From: Sulfuritalea sp.
GTDB lineage: Bacteria; Pseudomonadota; Gammaproteobacteria; Burkholderiales; Rhodocyclaceae
Assembly: GCA_030247575.1 (NCBI GenBank)
Contig: JAOTRV010000003.1
Span: 124,001 to 188,000 of the forward strand
DNA: 64,000 nt
Direction of reading: 5' to 3'
Below the pieces are notes generated by a model that saw only the letters and a program-made list of their open reading frames with translations, was not told the origin of the DNA and searched no databases. Below are positions 54,042-62,359 of this stretch, one piece after another (the first letter of the stretch is position 1; every line of letters starts with the position of its first letter). A program made the translations under genes and the position numbers.

Positions 54042-54494
54042 GTGGTCGACGAAACCGCATTTCGTCATGCCAGGGCAGATCTCAATCGCCTGCCCTGCAT
54101 CTTCGAGCGTGCGCTGCTGGCGCGGCACGCCGGCTGCGAACTGGCGGTGAGGCATCAGATCGCCGAGCGTGAAACGGTGGCCTGCGCACAAGCGGAAGCC
54201 CATGCGGCCTGTGCGGAAATGTCGGCGCTGCTGCGCGAGAAATCGGCCTTTGCCCTGGGGCTTGCCGCGCCCCGGAGCGTCCTGCCGCATGCGATGGTGA
54301 TGAAGATCCAGTGCGGCGGGCTGGATGGCCTGCAGGCACTGCTCGACGCCGATGCCCCGCTGCCGGATGTGCGGCGCCTGATAGACCAGGCGCGGGAACG
54401 CTACGGCGACCTGGCGGCGTTGCCCTTTTCCGAGATCGTGCAAGGCATGGCGGCCTGGAAGCCCCGCCGCCGCCATTCCGGAGCGCCGCGATGA
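54042..54494 (+). CDS. Hypothetical protein, 150 aa
   Basis: GTG start 4 bp after the previous gene. The product is alanine- and arginine-rich and mostly helical, with several Cys and His (LNRLPCIFERALLARHAGCE; ETVACAQAEAHAACAEM), which could bind a metal, although no known motif is formed. The stop overlaps the start of the following gene (ATGA). Function unknown. Confidence 0.62.
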   Translation: MVDETAFRHARADLNRLPCIFERALLARHAGCELAVRHQIAERETVACAQAEAHAACAEMSALLREKSAFALGLAAPRSVLPHAMVMKIQCGGLDGLQALLDADAPLPDVRRLIDQARERYGDLAALPFSEIVQGMAAWKPRRRHSGAPR

Positions 54495-55522
54495 TCGCCG
54501 GCATGGCCGCGCTGGTGAGCGCCGTGCAGACCAACTGCGACATTGCCGACGCGCGCCATGCCCGCGACGTCAGCCTGTGCACCTACCTGCTCGGCATGCG
54601 CGAGTTCTATCGCTGGGAACATGAACTGCCCTACGGCGTTTCGCCGCCGCGCGACGAGGTGGGGCGCTGGATTGCCGAGCGCGAGGCGCGCTGGGAACAG
54701 ATCGCCGAGGAGGATTTCCGCGCGCTGCCGGTCGCCGGCCGCGAGTTCGATCCCTTCGCCGCGCCGCAGATCAACGCCGCGCTGGCCGGCAGCGGGCTGG
54801 TGTATGGCGCCGGGCTGGGGCGCTTCCACAAGCCGCATTTCTTCCTCGCCCGGCTCGCCCGCGAAGAGCAGCGGGGCGAGGCGCGGCTGCTGGTTTGCGG
54901 CTGCGAATACGCGCGCGACGTATCGGCCGTCCCGGCCGCGTCGCAGGGCGCCACCCTGATCGTGCGCCGTGAGGCACTGCGGCAGTGGCTGTGGGAGAAG
55001 GCCGAAGGCTGGAACGTGAAGCAGCAGGACGGCGCGCTGAAATCGGCCCTGCTCGCCTATGGCTTCGATGTCGAGCCGCAGGATGCCATCGAGCGCATGA
55101 CCGAAAGCGAAATCGAAACCCTGGTGCTGCACGAGGAAGGCGAACTCGCCGCCGGCCGGCTGCTTGGCAACGACTGGCCGGCGAAGCTGCAGGGCTTCAG
55201 CGGCAAGCGTGCCGAACTGCTGGCCCGCGCGGTGCGCGACAACCTGGCGGATTGCCTGGTGACCTTGCCCAGCCTGCTGCGGCGAAACGCGGAAGACTCG
55301 CTGCATTTCTGGTTCTCGACCTTCGACGGCTTGCGCCGCGAACTGTTCCCGCGCCTGGTTGCAGCCTATCAGTCGACAGTAGACGCCGGCGACACGGCGA
55401 TTCTGGCGGCGGCCGCGCAGGCAGGCACTGCCCATTTCGCCGCACTCGGTCGGCGCCTGCTCGACATGGACGAAGCCGGCATCGCGGGGCTGTCCCACGA
55501 TCCGGCCTCGATATCCCTCTAG
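54491..55522 (+). CDS. Conserved hypothetical protein, 343 aa (Sfum_1244-like)
   Basis: A 343-residue soluble protein. YLLGMREFYRWEHELPYG near the start and the general length suggest the uncharacterised Sfum_1244 family, but this is from memory and only moderately sure. A Cys in CGCEYARD is notable. Residues about 296-304 are a family A repeat read in frame (STVDAGDTAIL), in a stretch that looks variable. Last gene of the five-gene operon that begins with the helix-turn-helix/ferredoxin fusion; it converges on the YceI gene. Confidence 0.62.
   Translation: MIAGMAALVSAVQTNCDIADARHARDVSLCTYLLGMREFYRWEHELPYGVSPPRDEVGRWIAEREARWEQIAEEDFRALPVAGREFDPFAAPQINAALAGSGLVYGAGLGRFHKPHFFLARLAREEQRGEARLLVCGCEYARDVSAVPAASQGATLIVRREALRQWLWEKAEGWNVKQQDGALKSALLAYGFDVEPQDAIERMTESEIETLVLHEEGELAAGRLLGNDWPAKLQGFSGKRAELLARAVRDNLADCLVTLPSLLRRNAEDSLHFWFSTFDGLRRELFPRLVAAYQSTVDAGDTAILAAAAQAGTAHFAALGRRLLDMDEAGIAGLSHDPASISL
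55377..55403 (+). repeat. Family A short repeat, copy A9 (inside the 343-aa protein gene)
   Basis: CAGTAGACGCCGGCGACACG then GCGATTC, in frame near the 3' end of the unknown gene. Confidence 0.65.
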
Positions 55523-55546
55523 CCGCTGGCCGCGGCGCGGAGACGA

Positions 55547-56113
55547 TTACTCCTTGATCGCCTCGACGGCGATGTTGAGGGTGACCTCGTCGCTGACGTA
55601 GGGCGCGTTCTTGCCCATGTTGAATTCCGAGCGCTTGAGTTTGGCCGAAGCATTGGCGCCGATCGCGTCCTTCTTGTACATCGGGTGCGGCATGGAGTGG
55701 AAGTGGGTCACCGTCAGCGTCACCGGCCGGGTCACGCCCTTGATGGTCAGATTGCCATCGACGGCCACCGGTTTGTCACCCTCGAACTTGACCGCGGTCG
55801 ACTTGAAGGTGATGGTCGGATACTTCGCGGTGTCGAAATAATCCGCCGCCTGGATATGCTGATTGAACAGCGCGAGGCCGGTATTGACCGAGGTGGCGTC
55901 GATCGTCACATCGACCGATCCGGACTTGGCGGCGCGGTCGAGGACGATCCTGCCGCTGGTCTTGTCGAAGCGGTGCTGCTGGCTGGAATAGCCGAAGTGG
56001 CTGTATTCGAAGCGCGGCGCGGTGTGGCCCAGGTCGATGTTGAAGGTTTCGGGCGCGGCGCTGGCGGCGGTGGCGAAGGACGAAAGGGCGACGGCGATTG
56101 CGAGGTTTTTCAC
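55547..56113 (-). CDS. YceI-family periplasmic protein
   Basis: A 188-residue protein with a signal peptide (LAIAVALSSFATAASA) and a YceI lipocalin-like barrel that binds polyisoprenoids or similar lipids (FNIDLGHTAPRFEYSHFG, FKSTAVKF, VDGNLTIKGVTRPVTL). It is the third gene of the unit cytochrome b561-YceI-YceI, in the usual arrangement of these families. It may serve isoprenoid quinone handling or acid and stress response. Confidence 0.9.
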   Translation of the reverse strand: MKNLAIAVALSSFATAASAAPETFNIDLGHTAPRFEYSHFGYSSQQHRFDKTSGRIVLDRAAKSGSVDVTIDATSVNTGLALFNQHIQAADYFDTAKYPTITFKSTAVKFEGDKPVAVDGNLTIKGVTRPVTLTVTHFHSMPHPMYKKDAIGANASAKLKRSEFNMGKNAPYVSDEVTLNIAVEAIKE

Positions 56114-56137
56114 GGGTTTTCTCCTGAGGGGTAGGGG

Positions 56138-56728
56138 CTACTTTTTGGTGGCAGTGGCAGTGGCGGCGGCGGTGGCCACCAAGCGGAACTTGACGTGCAC
56201 TTCGTTGGCGACGGTGCCGAAATCGGCCCATATGCCCTCGCCCAGGGCGAAGTCGGCGCGTTTGAGTACCAGGGCGCCTTCGAAGGTGGCGCTGTTGCCT
56301 TCCTGGCGCAGCGTGACGGGCGCGGTCATGTCCTGGGTCCTGCCCTTGATGGCCATCTTCCCGGTCAGCTCGAAGCGGTTGCTGCCGAGGGGCTTGACAG
56401 AGGTGGCGACGAACTTCGCGACGGGGAATTCCCTGGTATTGAACCAGGCCTTGCCCGCCACTTCGTCGTTGGCATCCTTCGATCCCGCGTCGATGCTGGC
56501 CAGGTCGATTTCCAGTTCGGCCCTGGCGGCAGCTGGTTTGGCCGGGTCGAACGTGATCTTGCTGCGAAAGCTCTTGAACTGGCCTTCGACCGGCACGTTC
56601 ATCTGCTTCGAAACGAAGGCGAGCGTGCTCTTGTCGGCCTGGAACTGGTTGAACTCGATGGCCTGCGCCGCCGGCGCAATGCCCAGAAAGGCGCCGGCGA
56701 GGGCCGGGCCGAACAGTCTGTACTTCAT
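56138..56728 (-). CDS. YceI-family periplasmic protein, second copy
   Basis: A 196-residue YceI protein: signal peptide (ALAGAFLGIAPAAQA), then the barrel with SKITFDPAKPAAARAELEID, FVATSVKPLGSNRFEL and DMTAPVTLRQ. The C-terminus ends in a short Ala/Thr repeat. ATG 56728 is inside the cytochrome b561 gene end (4-bp overlap), so the two are coupled. It is a paralogue of the neighbour, only distantly similar in sequence. Confidence 0.9.
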   Translation of the reverse strand: MKYRLFGPALAGAFLGIAPAAQAIEFNQFQADKSTLAFVSKQMNVPVEGQFKSFRSKITFDPAKPAAARAELEIDLASIDAGSKDANDEVAGKAWFNTREFPVAKFVATSVKPLGSNRFELTGKMAIKGRTQDMTAPVTLRQEGNSATFEGALVLKRADFALGEGIWADFGTVANEVHVKFRLVATAAATATATKK

Positions 56729-57309
56729 TCGATGTCTCCGGTGGTTCTGGCGAGAAAGGGCAGCATGCGCGCGAGCACGTCGTCGCGGTCGATGAAGTGG
56801 TGCTTGAGCGCCGCGCCGAGGTGTGCGATCACCAGGGCCGCCATGGTGAAGTTGAGCAGCATATGAACCTGCTGCAGCAGATCGCCGAGTTCCTGGTTCT
56901 TGTCCAGCAGGTCGGGCAGCGGCAGCACGCCGAACCAGACCGTCTGAAAGCCCTTGGCCGAACTCATCAGCCAGCCCGACAGCGGCACGGCGAACATCAG
57001 CAGATAGAGCAGCACGTGCGTCGCCTCGGCCGCCTTGCGCTGCCAGGCCGGCATGCCGGCTGGCATTTGCGGCGGACGGTGCGACAAGCGCCAGACCAGG
57101 CGCAGCAGCACGCACAGGAAAATCGTGACGCCGGCCCACTTGTGCCAGGAGTAGAGCTTGAGCTTCTGCGGCGACAGCGGCAGCTCGTGCATGTACAGGC
57201 CGAGCGCGAACGTGCCGATGATGGCCGCCGCGATCAGCCAGTGCAGGCCGATGGCGACGCCGGTAAAGCCTGTGCCGGAATCCGGCGTGGAAGCTGGCTG
57301 GGAACTCAT
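56725..57309 (-). CDS. Cytochrome b561-type membrane protein
   Basis: A 194-residue di-heme b-type cytochrome with four membrane helices. Candidate heme histidines lie in GLHWLIAA, LYSWHKWAG, HVLLYLLM and a C-terminal HLGAALKHHF. It is the first gene of the unit with the two YceI proteins, a pairing seen widely. It probably passes electrons from quinol to a periplasmic acceptor (inference). Confidence 0.9.
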   Translation of the reverse strand: MSSQPASTPDSGTGFTGVAIGLHWLIAAAIIGTFALGLYMHELPLSPQKLKLYSWHKWAGVTIFLCVLLRLVWRLSHRPPQMPAGMPAWQRKAAEATHVLLYLLMFAVPLSGWLMSSAKGFQTVWFGVLPLPDLLDKNQELGDLLQQVHMLLNFTMAALVIAHLGAALKHHFIDRDDVLARMLPFLARTTGDIE

Positions 57310-57500
57310 GGTGGTCGGGTGGGTAGCGGGCAGGCCTTGGATGAAGGCGGTACTTTACGCATCGAACGAGGCAGAGCAAAGATCGGCAGCCTCAAATGAT
57401 TGGTGCATGCAAGGCAACAATGCCTCGCGGCCCGGCATCTCCTATCCCGCAAGGGGATACCGTCCCCGATGCCTCCGCATCGGAGACATATAATCCCGCC

Positions 57501-58277
57501 ATGCCACGCTTTGCCGCGAACCTCTCCTTCCTGTTCACCGAGCGTCCCTTTCTCGAACGTTTCGCCGCGGCGCGGGCGACCGGCTTCGCCGCCGTCGAAT
57601 TTCATTTCCCCTACGAGTTCGACCGCGCGGCGCTGGCCGAGGTGGTAATGACCTCGGGCCTCGACGTCGTCCTCTTCAATCTGCCGCCGGGCGACTGGGC
57701 AGGCGGAGAGAGGGGCATCGCCTGTCATCCGCGGCGCGTGACGGAGTTTCAGGACGGGGTCGGCCGGGCCCTCGAATACGCCCGGCTGCTGGGCTGCGGG
57801 AGGCTGAATTGTCTCGCCGGCATTCCGCCGGGCGACGTCAGCCGCGACAAGGCGCGCGAAACCCTGGTGGAGAATCTGCGTTTCGCCGCAGCCGTGACGG
57901 CGCACGCGGGCATCGAACTGGTGCTGGAACCGCTCAATACGCACGATACGCCGGGTTTCTTCGTCCCCGACACACGCACCGCGCTGGCCCTGATCAGGGA
58001 CGTCGGCAGCGACAATCTGCGTGTCCAATACGACATCTACCACGCCCAGGTCATGGAAGGCGATCTGGCCCGCACGCTGCAGGAACACCTTCCGCAGATC
58101 GGCCACATTCAGCTGGCCGACAATCCGGGGCGGCACGAGCCGGGCACGGGCGAGATCAACTTTCCCTTCCTGCTGGGGCATCTCGATCGCATCGGCTACG
58201 CCGGCTGGGTCGGCTGCGAATACAAGCCGAGCGGGCGCACGGAAGACAGCTTCGCCTGGCTGGAGCGGTGGCGTTGA
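57501..58277 (+). CDS. hyi: Hydroxypyruvate isomerase
   Basis: A 258-residue TIM-barrel enzyme interconverting hydroxypyruvate and tartronate semialdehyde. Family segments: PRFAANLSFLFTE, FHFPYEFD, EPLNTHDTPGFF, VQYDIYHAQVMEGDL and GEINFPFLL. ATG 57501 chosen; upstream frame unconserved. It opens an operon for glyoxylate and glycolate use: hyi, glycerate 2-kinase, glcD, glcE, glcF. Confidence 0.88.
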   Translation: MPRFAANLSFLFTERPFLERFAAARATGFAAVEFHFPYEFDRAALAEVVMTSGLDVVLFNLPPGDWAGGERGIACHPRRVTEFQDGVGRALEYARLLGCGRLNCLAGIPPGDVSRDKARETLVENLRFAAAVTAHAGIELVLEPLNTHDTPGFFVPDTRTALALIRDVGSDNLRVQYDIYHAQVMEGDLARTLQEHLPQIGHIQLADNPGRHEPGTGEINFPFLLGHLDRIGYAGWVGCEYKPSGRTEDSFAWLERWR

Positions 58278-59581
58278 CTCACGCTGGACAACGGGCCGTG
58301 CTGCGCGGCCTGTTCGATGCCGCCGTCGCCGCCGCCGACCCGGCGCGATGCCTGCCTGCGCATCTGCCGGATCAACCCCGGGGCCGCACCATAGTCGTCG
58401 GTGCCGGCAAGGCGGCGGCTGCCATGGCGCGCAGCGTCGAGGACCACTGGCGCGGTGATTTGCAGCGGCTCTCCGGCCTGATCGTCACGCGTTACGGACA
58501 CGGCGTGCCGACGCAGCGCATCGAAGTCGTCGAAGCCGCGCATCCGGCGCCGGATGCAGCGGGGCAGCAGGCGGCTGCGCGCATCCTCGAAGCTGTCGGC
58601 GGGCTGAGCGCGGACGATCTGGTGCTGGTGCTGCTGTCCGGGGGCGGTTCGGCGCTGCTCGCGGCGCCCATGGCGGGCATCACGCTGGAGCAGAAGCGTG
58701 CCGTGACCAAAGCCCTGCTCGCCAGCGGCGCCGGCATCGGCGAGATCAACTGCGTCAGGAAGCACCTTTCGGCGATCAAGGGCGGCCGCCTGGCGCTCGC
58801 CGCCGCGCCCGCCCGTGTCGTGACGCTGGCGATTTCCGACGTGCCCGGCGACGACCTGTCCACCATCGCCTCCGGTCCGACCGTGCCCGATCCGACAAGC
58901 TGTGCCGACGCGCTGGAGATCGTCGACCGCTACGGCATCGAATTGCCTGCCGTCGCGCGCGAGGCCTTGGTGACTGGCGCCGCCGAAACGCCCAAGGCCA
59001 GCGATCCGGGCTTTTCGCGCTGCGAATCCCGGGTCATCGCCACCGCGCAAGCGTCCCTTGCTGCCGCGGCGGAGGCGGCGCGGACGCAGGGCATCACGCC
59101 GCTGGTGCTGGGCGACGCGATAGAGGGCGAGGCGCGCGAAGCGGCGCGCGTGCTGGGCGGCATCGCGCTTTCCTGCGTGGCGCATGGCGTGCCGCTGGCG
59201 GCGCCCTGTGTGGTGCTGTCGGGGGGCGAGACCACGGTCACGGTGAAAGGCCAAGGCCGCGGCGGACGCAATGCCGAGTTTCTGCTCGGCCTCGCGCTGG
59301 CGCTCGGCGGCCATCCGCGGATTCACGCCATCGCCTGCGATACCGACGGCATCGACGGTTCGGAGGACAACGCCGGCGCGCTGCTGTTGCCGGATACGCC
59401 GCTGCGCGCCATGCAAACAGGAATTGATTTGCGCCGGCGGCTGGTCGAAAATGACGCCTACAGCGTGTTTGCGGCTCTGGGCGATCTCGTCGTCACCGGG
59501 CCGACACGCACCAACGTGAATGACTTCAGGGCGATCCTGATCGAAGCGGCGGAAGATTCTGCCGCAGTGGAGAAACAATGA
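58274..59581 (+). CDS. Glycerate 2-kinase (GckA/TtuD, MOFRL family)
   Basis: A 435-residue kinase that makes 2-phosphoglycerate from glycerate. It has GAGKAAAAMARSVE, LLSGGGSALLAAP, KHLSAIKGGRLA, and the C-terminal MOFRL region GGETTVTVKGQGRGGRNAEF. The start is uncertain: TTG 58274 overlaps the hyi stop (TTGA) and has GGAG at a good distance, while GTG 58268 is 6 bp upstream. The stop overlaps the glcD ATG by 4 bp. A reductase for tartronate semialdehyde is not in the window. Confidence 0.88.
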   Translation: MTHAGQRAVLRGLFDAAVAAADPARCLPAHLPDQPRGRTIVVGAGKAAAAMARSVEDHWRGDLQRLSGLIVTRYGHGVPTQRIEVVEAAHPAPDAAGQQAAARILEAVGGLSADDLVLVLLSGGGSALLAAPMAGITLEQKRAVTKALLASGAGIGEINCVRKHLSAIKGGRLALAAAPARVVTLAISDVPGDDLSTIASGPTVPDPTSCADALEIVDRYGIELPAVAREALVTGAAETPKASDPGFSRCESRVIATAQASLAAAAEAARTQGITPLVLGDAIEGEAREAARVLGGIALSCVAHGVPLAAPCVVLSGGETTVTVKGQGRGGRNAEFLLGLALALGGHPRIHAIACDTDGIDGSEDNAGALLLPDTPLRAMQTGIDLRRRLVENDAYSVFAALGDLVVTGPTRTNVNDFRAILIEAAEDSAAVEKQ

Positions 59582-61047
59582 GTCAGCCCGAACAGTCTGC
59601 CGGGACGGCGCCGGACGCCGCCAACCCCGAGCGCGAAGCCTTGCTCGCCGAACTCGCCCGGGTGTTGCCGGCGACAGCGCTGCTGTCCGCGGCCGAGGAT
59701 CTGAAGCCCTACGAATGCGACGGCCTCACCGCCTATCGCGCGCTGCCCTGGGCGGTGGCCTTGCCGCAAAATGAGGAACAGGTCGTCGCGGTGCTCAAGG
59801 TCTGCCACGCGCGCCAGGTGCCGGTGGTCGCGCGCGGCGCCGGCACCGGGCTTTCCGGCGGCGCCACGCCGGTGGCACAGGGTGTCGTGCTGTCGCTGGC
59901 GAAGTTCATGCGCATTTTGCAGATCGATCCGCTGGCCCGTCTGGCGCGGGTGCAGCCCGGCGTGCGCAACCAGGCCATCTCCGAGGCCGTGGCTCCTTTC
60001 GGCCTCTACTACGCGCCCGATCCGAGTTCGCAGATCGCCTGCACCATCGGCGGCAACGTCGCGGAGAATTCCGGCGGCGTGCATTGCCTGAAATACGGAC
60101 TCACTTTGCACAACGTGCTGAAGGTGCGCGTGGCGCTGATGAACGGCGAAGTCGTCGAGATCGGCTCGCATGCGCTCGACGATCCCGGCTACGACCTGTT
60201 GGCTCTGATGATCGGTTCGGAAGGCATGCTCGGCGTGGTGCTGGAGGCGACCGTGAAACTGACGCCAAAGCCGCGCACCGCGCAGGTGGTGATGGCCAGC
60301 TTCGACAGCGTCATCGACGCCGGCAACGCGGTGGCGGCCATCATCGCCGCAGGCATCATCCCGGCCGGCCTCGAAATGATGGACAAGCTCGCCACCGCCG
60401 CGGTCGAGGATTTCGTCCATGCCGGCTATGACCTCTCCGCGGCGGCGATCCTGCTCGCCGAGTCCGACGGCACGGCGGAAGAAGTCGCCGAGGAAATCGC
60501 CACGATGTCGGCCTTGCTGGAGAAGAGCGGTGCTCGCCAGCTGCGCATTTCGCAAAGCGAGGCGGAACGACTCAAGTACTGGGCCGGACGCAAGGCGGCG
60601 TTTCCGGCGGTGGGTCGCATCACGCCCGACTATCTGTGCATGGACGGTACGATTCCGCGCAAGCATCTGTCGCATGTGCTGACCCGCATCGCCGAGCTTT
60701 CGGAGGAGTTCCACCTGCGCTGCGCCAACGTGTTCCATGCCGGAGACGGCAACCTGCATCCGCTGATCATGTTCGATGCGCGCAATCCGGGCGAAACCGA
60801 GCGCGCGATCGCCTTCGGCGCGAAGATTCTCGAACTGTCGGTCGATGTCGGCGGCACCATCACCGGCGAGCATGGCGTCGGCGTCGAAAAGGTCAAGCAG
60901 ATGTGCGTGCAGTTTTCCCGCGAGGAACTCGAAGCCTTCCATGCCGTCAAGGCCGCCTTCGATCCGCTGACCCTGCTTAATCCCGGCAAGGCGGTGCCCT
61001 ATCCGCGGCACTGTTCCGAATACCGCCTGACCGGGAGCGCACGATGA
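59578..61047 (+). CDS. glcD: Glycolate oxidase, FAD subunit GlcD
   Basis: A 489-residue FAD-linked oxidase that oxidises glycolate (or D-lactate) to glyoxylate at the membrane with GlcE and GlcF. The PP-loop shows VARGAGTGLSGGATP, with IGGNVAENSGGVHCLKYG and EHGVGVEKVKQM. Full length. It overlaps the kinase by 4 bp; a 109-bp gap holding repeat B7 separates it from glcE. Confidence 0.92.
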   Translation: MSQPEQSAGTAPDAANPEREALLAELARVLPATALLSAAEDLKPYECDGLTAYRALPWAVALPQNEEQVVAVLKVCHARQVPVVARGAGTGLSGGATPVAQGVVLSLAKFMRILQIDPLARLARVQPGVRNQAISEAVAPFGLYYAPDPSSQIACTIGGNVAENSGGVHCLKYGLTLHNVLKVRVALMNGEVVEIGSHALDDPGYDLLALMIGSEGMLGVVLEATVKLTPKPRTAQVVMASFDSVIDAGNAVAAIIAAGIIPAGLEMMDKLATAAVEDFVHAGYDLSAAAILLAESDGTAEEVAEEIATMSALLEKSGARQLRISQSEAERLKYWAGRKAAFPAVGRITPDYLCMDGTIPRKHLSHVLTRIAELSEEFHLRCANVFHAGDGNLHPLIMFDARNPGETERAIAFGAKILELSVDVGGTITGEHGVGVEKVKQMCVQFSREELEAFHAVKAAFDPLTLLNPGKAVPYPRHCSEYRLTGSAR

Positions 61048-61155
61048 GCGCCCCGCACGGCCGCCCGAAGGGGTGCCAGTCATCACGCGGAGCCGCGCAG
61101 CGGCGAACCGTCGTCACCCCCTGCCTTGGGCAGGGGGTTGGGGGGAGGGTACTCC
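61045..61155. repeat. Family B intercistronic repeat, copy B7
   Basis: On plus: CGGCCGCCCGAAGGGG, a hairpin GCCGC-GCA-GCGGC, GAACCGTCGTCACCCCC, a perfect hairpin ACCCCCTGCC-TTG-GGCAGGGGGT, then TGGGGGGAGGG, which serves as Shine-Dalgarno for glcE. Its second stem differs from the other copies yet stays paired. Confidence 0.8.
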
Positions 61156-61156
61156 A

Positions 61157-62203
61157 GTGAGCGACCGCATCGAGGAATACCGTTCGCGCATTCTCGAACG
61201 CAAGCCGCTGCGCTTGCGTGGCGGCGGCAGCAAGGATTTCTACGGCGGGCCGCTCGCCGGCGACGTGCTCGATACGCGCGGCCACAGCGGCATCGTCGGC
61301 TATGAACCGACGGAACTGGTGATCACGGCGCGCGCCGGCACGCCGCTGGCCGAGCTGGAGTCGACGCTGGCGGCACGGCGCCAGGTGCTTGCCTGCGAGC
61401 CGCCGCACTTCGGCGATGCCACGGTCGGCGGCGCCGTCGCCGCCGGATTGTCCGGTCCGCGCCGGGCGGTGGCCGGCAGCCTGCGCGACTATGTGCTCGG
61501 CGTGAAGCTGATGGACGGCGAAGGCCGCGAACTGAATTTCGGCGGGCAGGTGATGAAGAATGTCGCCGGCTTCGACGTCTCGCGCCTGGTCACCGGGAGC
61601 CTCGGCACCCTGGGCCTGATCCTCGAAGTGTCGCTCAAGGTGATGCCGCTGCCGGTGGCCGAGACCACGCTGCGTTTCGAGATGCCGCAGGACAAGGCGC
61701 TCGACGCGCTGAACGGCTGGGGTGGCCAGCCGGTGCCGCTGGCCGCGAGCTGCTGGCAGGACACGGTGCTGACGCTACGCCTGGCCGGCGCGCAGGCCGC
61801 CGTCAGGGCCGCCTGCGATAAGCTGGGCGGCGAGCGTATCGCCGAGACCGAGGCAGCGGGCTTCTGGTCTGCGCTGCGCGAGCAGACGACGGATTATTTT
61901 GCCGGCGACGCTCCGCTGTGGCGGCTCTCCGTGCCGTCGGTGGCGCCGCCGCTGGACCTGCCCGGCCCGCAACTGATCGAGTGGGGCGGGGCCCAGCGCT
62001 GGCTGCGCGGCGGTGATGCCAGTCGGGTCCGCGAGGCGGCGGCGAAGGCGGGCGGCCACGCGACCCTGTTTCGCGGCGGCGACAAGAGCAGCGGCGTGTT
62101 CGCGCCGCTGCCGCCCGCGCTGATGGAAGTGCACCGCCGGCTCAAGCAGAGCTTCGACCCCTACGGGGTTTTCAACCCCGGTCGCCTGTATTCCGAGTTC
62201 TGA
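61157..62203 (+). CDS. glcE: Glycolate oxidase, FAD-binding subunit GlcE
   Basis: A 348-residue shortened FAD_binding_4 protein of the GlcE type: RLRGGGSKDFYG, GDATVGGAVAAGLSGPRR, KNVAGFDVSRLVTGSLGTLG and the C-terminal FDPYGVFNPGRLY. GTG 61157 has the GGGGGAGGG of repeat B7 7 nt upstream. An in-frame upstream ATG would read through the repeat and is not favoured. Repeat B8 follows before glcF. Confidence 0.9.
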   Translation: MSDRIEEYRSRILERKPLRLRGGGSKDFYGGPLAGDVLDTRGHSGIVGYEPTELVITARAGTPLAELESTLAARRQVLACEPPHFGDATVGGAVAAGLSGPRRAVAGSLRDYVLGVKLMDGEGRELNFGGQVMKNVAGFDVSRLVTGSLGTLGLILEVSLKVMPLPVAETTLRFEMPQDKALDALNGWGGQPVPLAASCWQDTVLTLRLAGAQAAVRAACDKLGGERIAETEAAGFWSALREQTTDYFAGDAPLWRLSVPSVAPPLDLPGPQLIEWGGAQRWLRGGDASRVREAAAKAGGHATLFRGGDKSSGVFAPLPPALMEVHRRLKQSFDPYGVFNPGRLYSEF

Positions 62204-62212
62204 TATGAAACA

Positions 62213-62356
62213 GTCCCCACGCTCATCTCATTCGCTGCCCCGCGAGGGGGCGCAGGTTTTCCACGGTCGGCATTGCACTGCCGACCGGCTCCGCGGGCAC
62301 GGAGCAGTGCTCCGTGAATTCCCCGCTTCGCCCCTTGGGGCGGCCCGGCGGGAGAT
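62213..62356. repeat. Family B intercistronic repeat, copy B8
   Basis: Contains a CCCCGCGAGGGG stem near its left edge, hairpins GGTCGGC/GCCGACC and CACGGAGC-AGT-GCTCCGTG, and ends CCCCTTGGGGCGGCCCGGCG. The GGGAG right after the end is the glcF ribosome-binding site. It shares the GGGGCGGCCCGGC edge with B1, B2 and B6. Confidence 0.7.
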
Positions 62357-62359
62357 CTG

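Noticed and set aside
8992-55403. CRISPR-like array from the spaced short repeats
   Set aside because: Family A copies are kilobases apart, occur on both strands and in genes, and have no regular spacers or cas genes.
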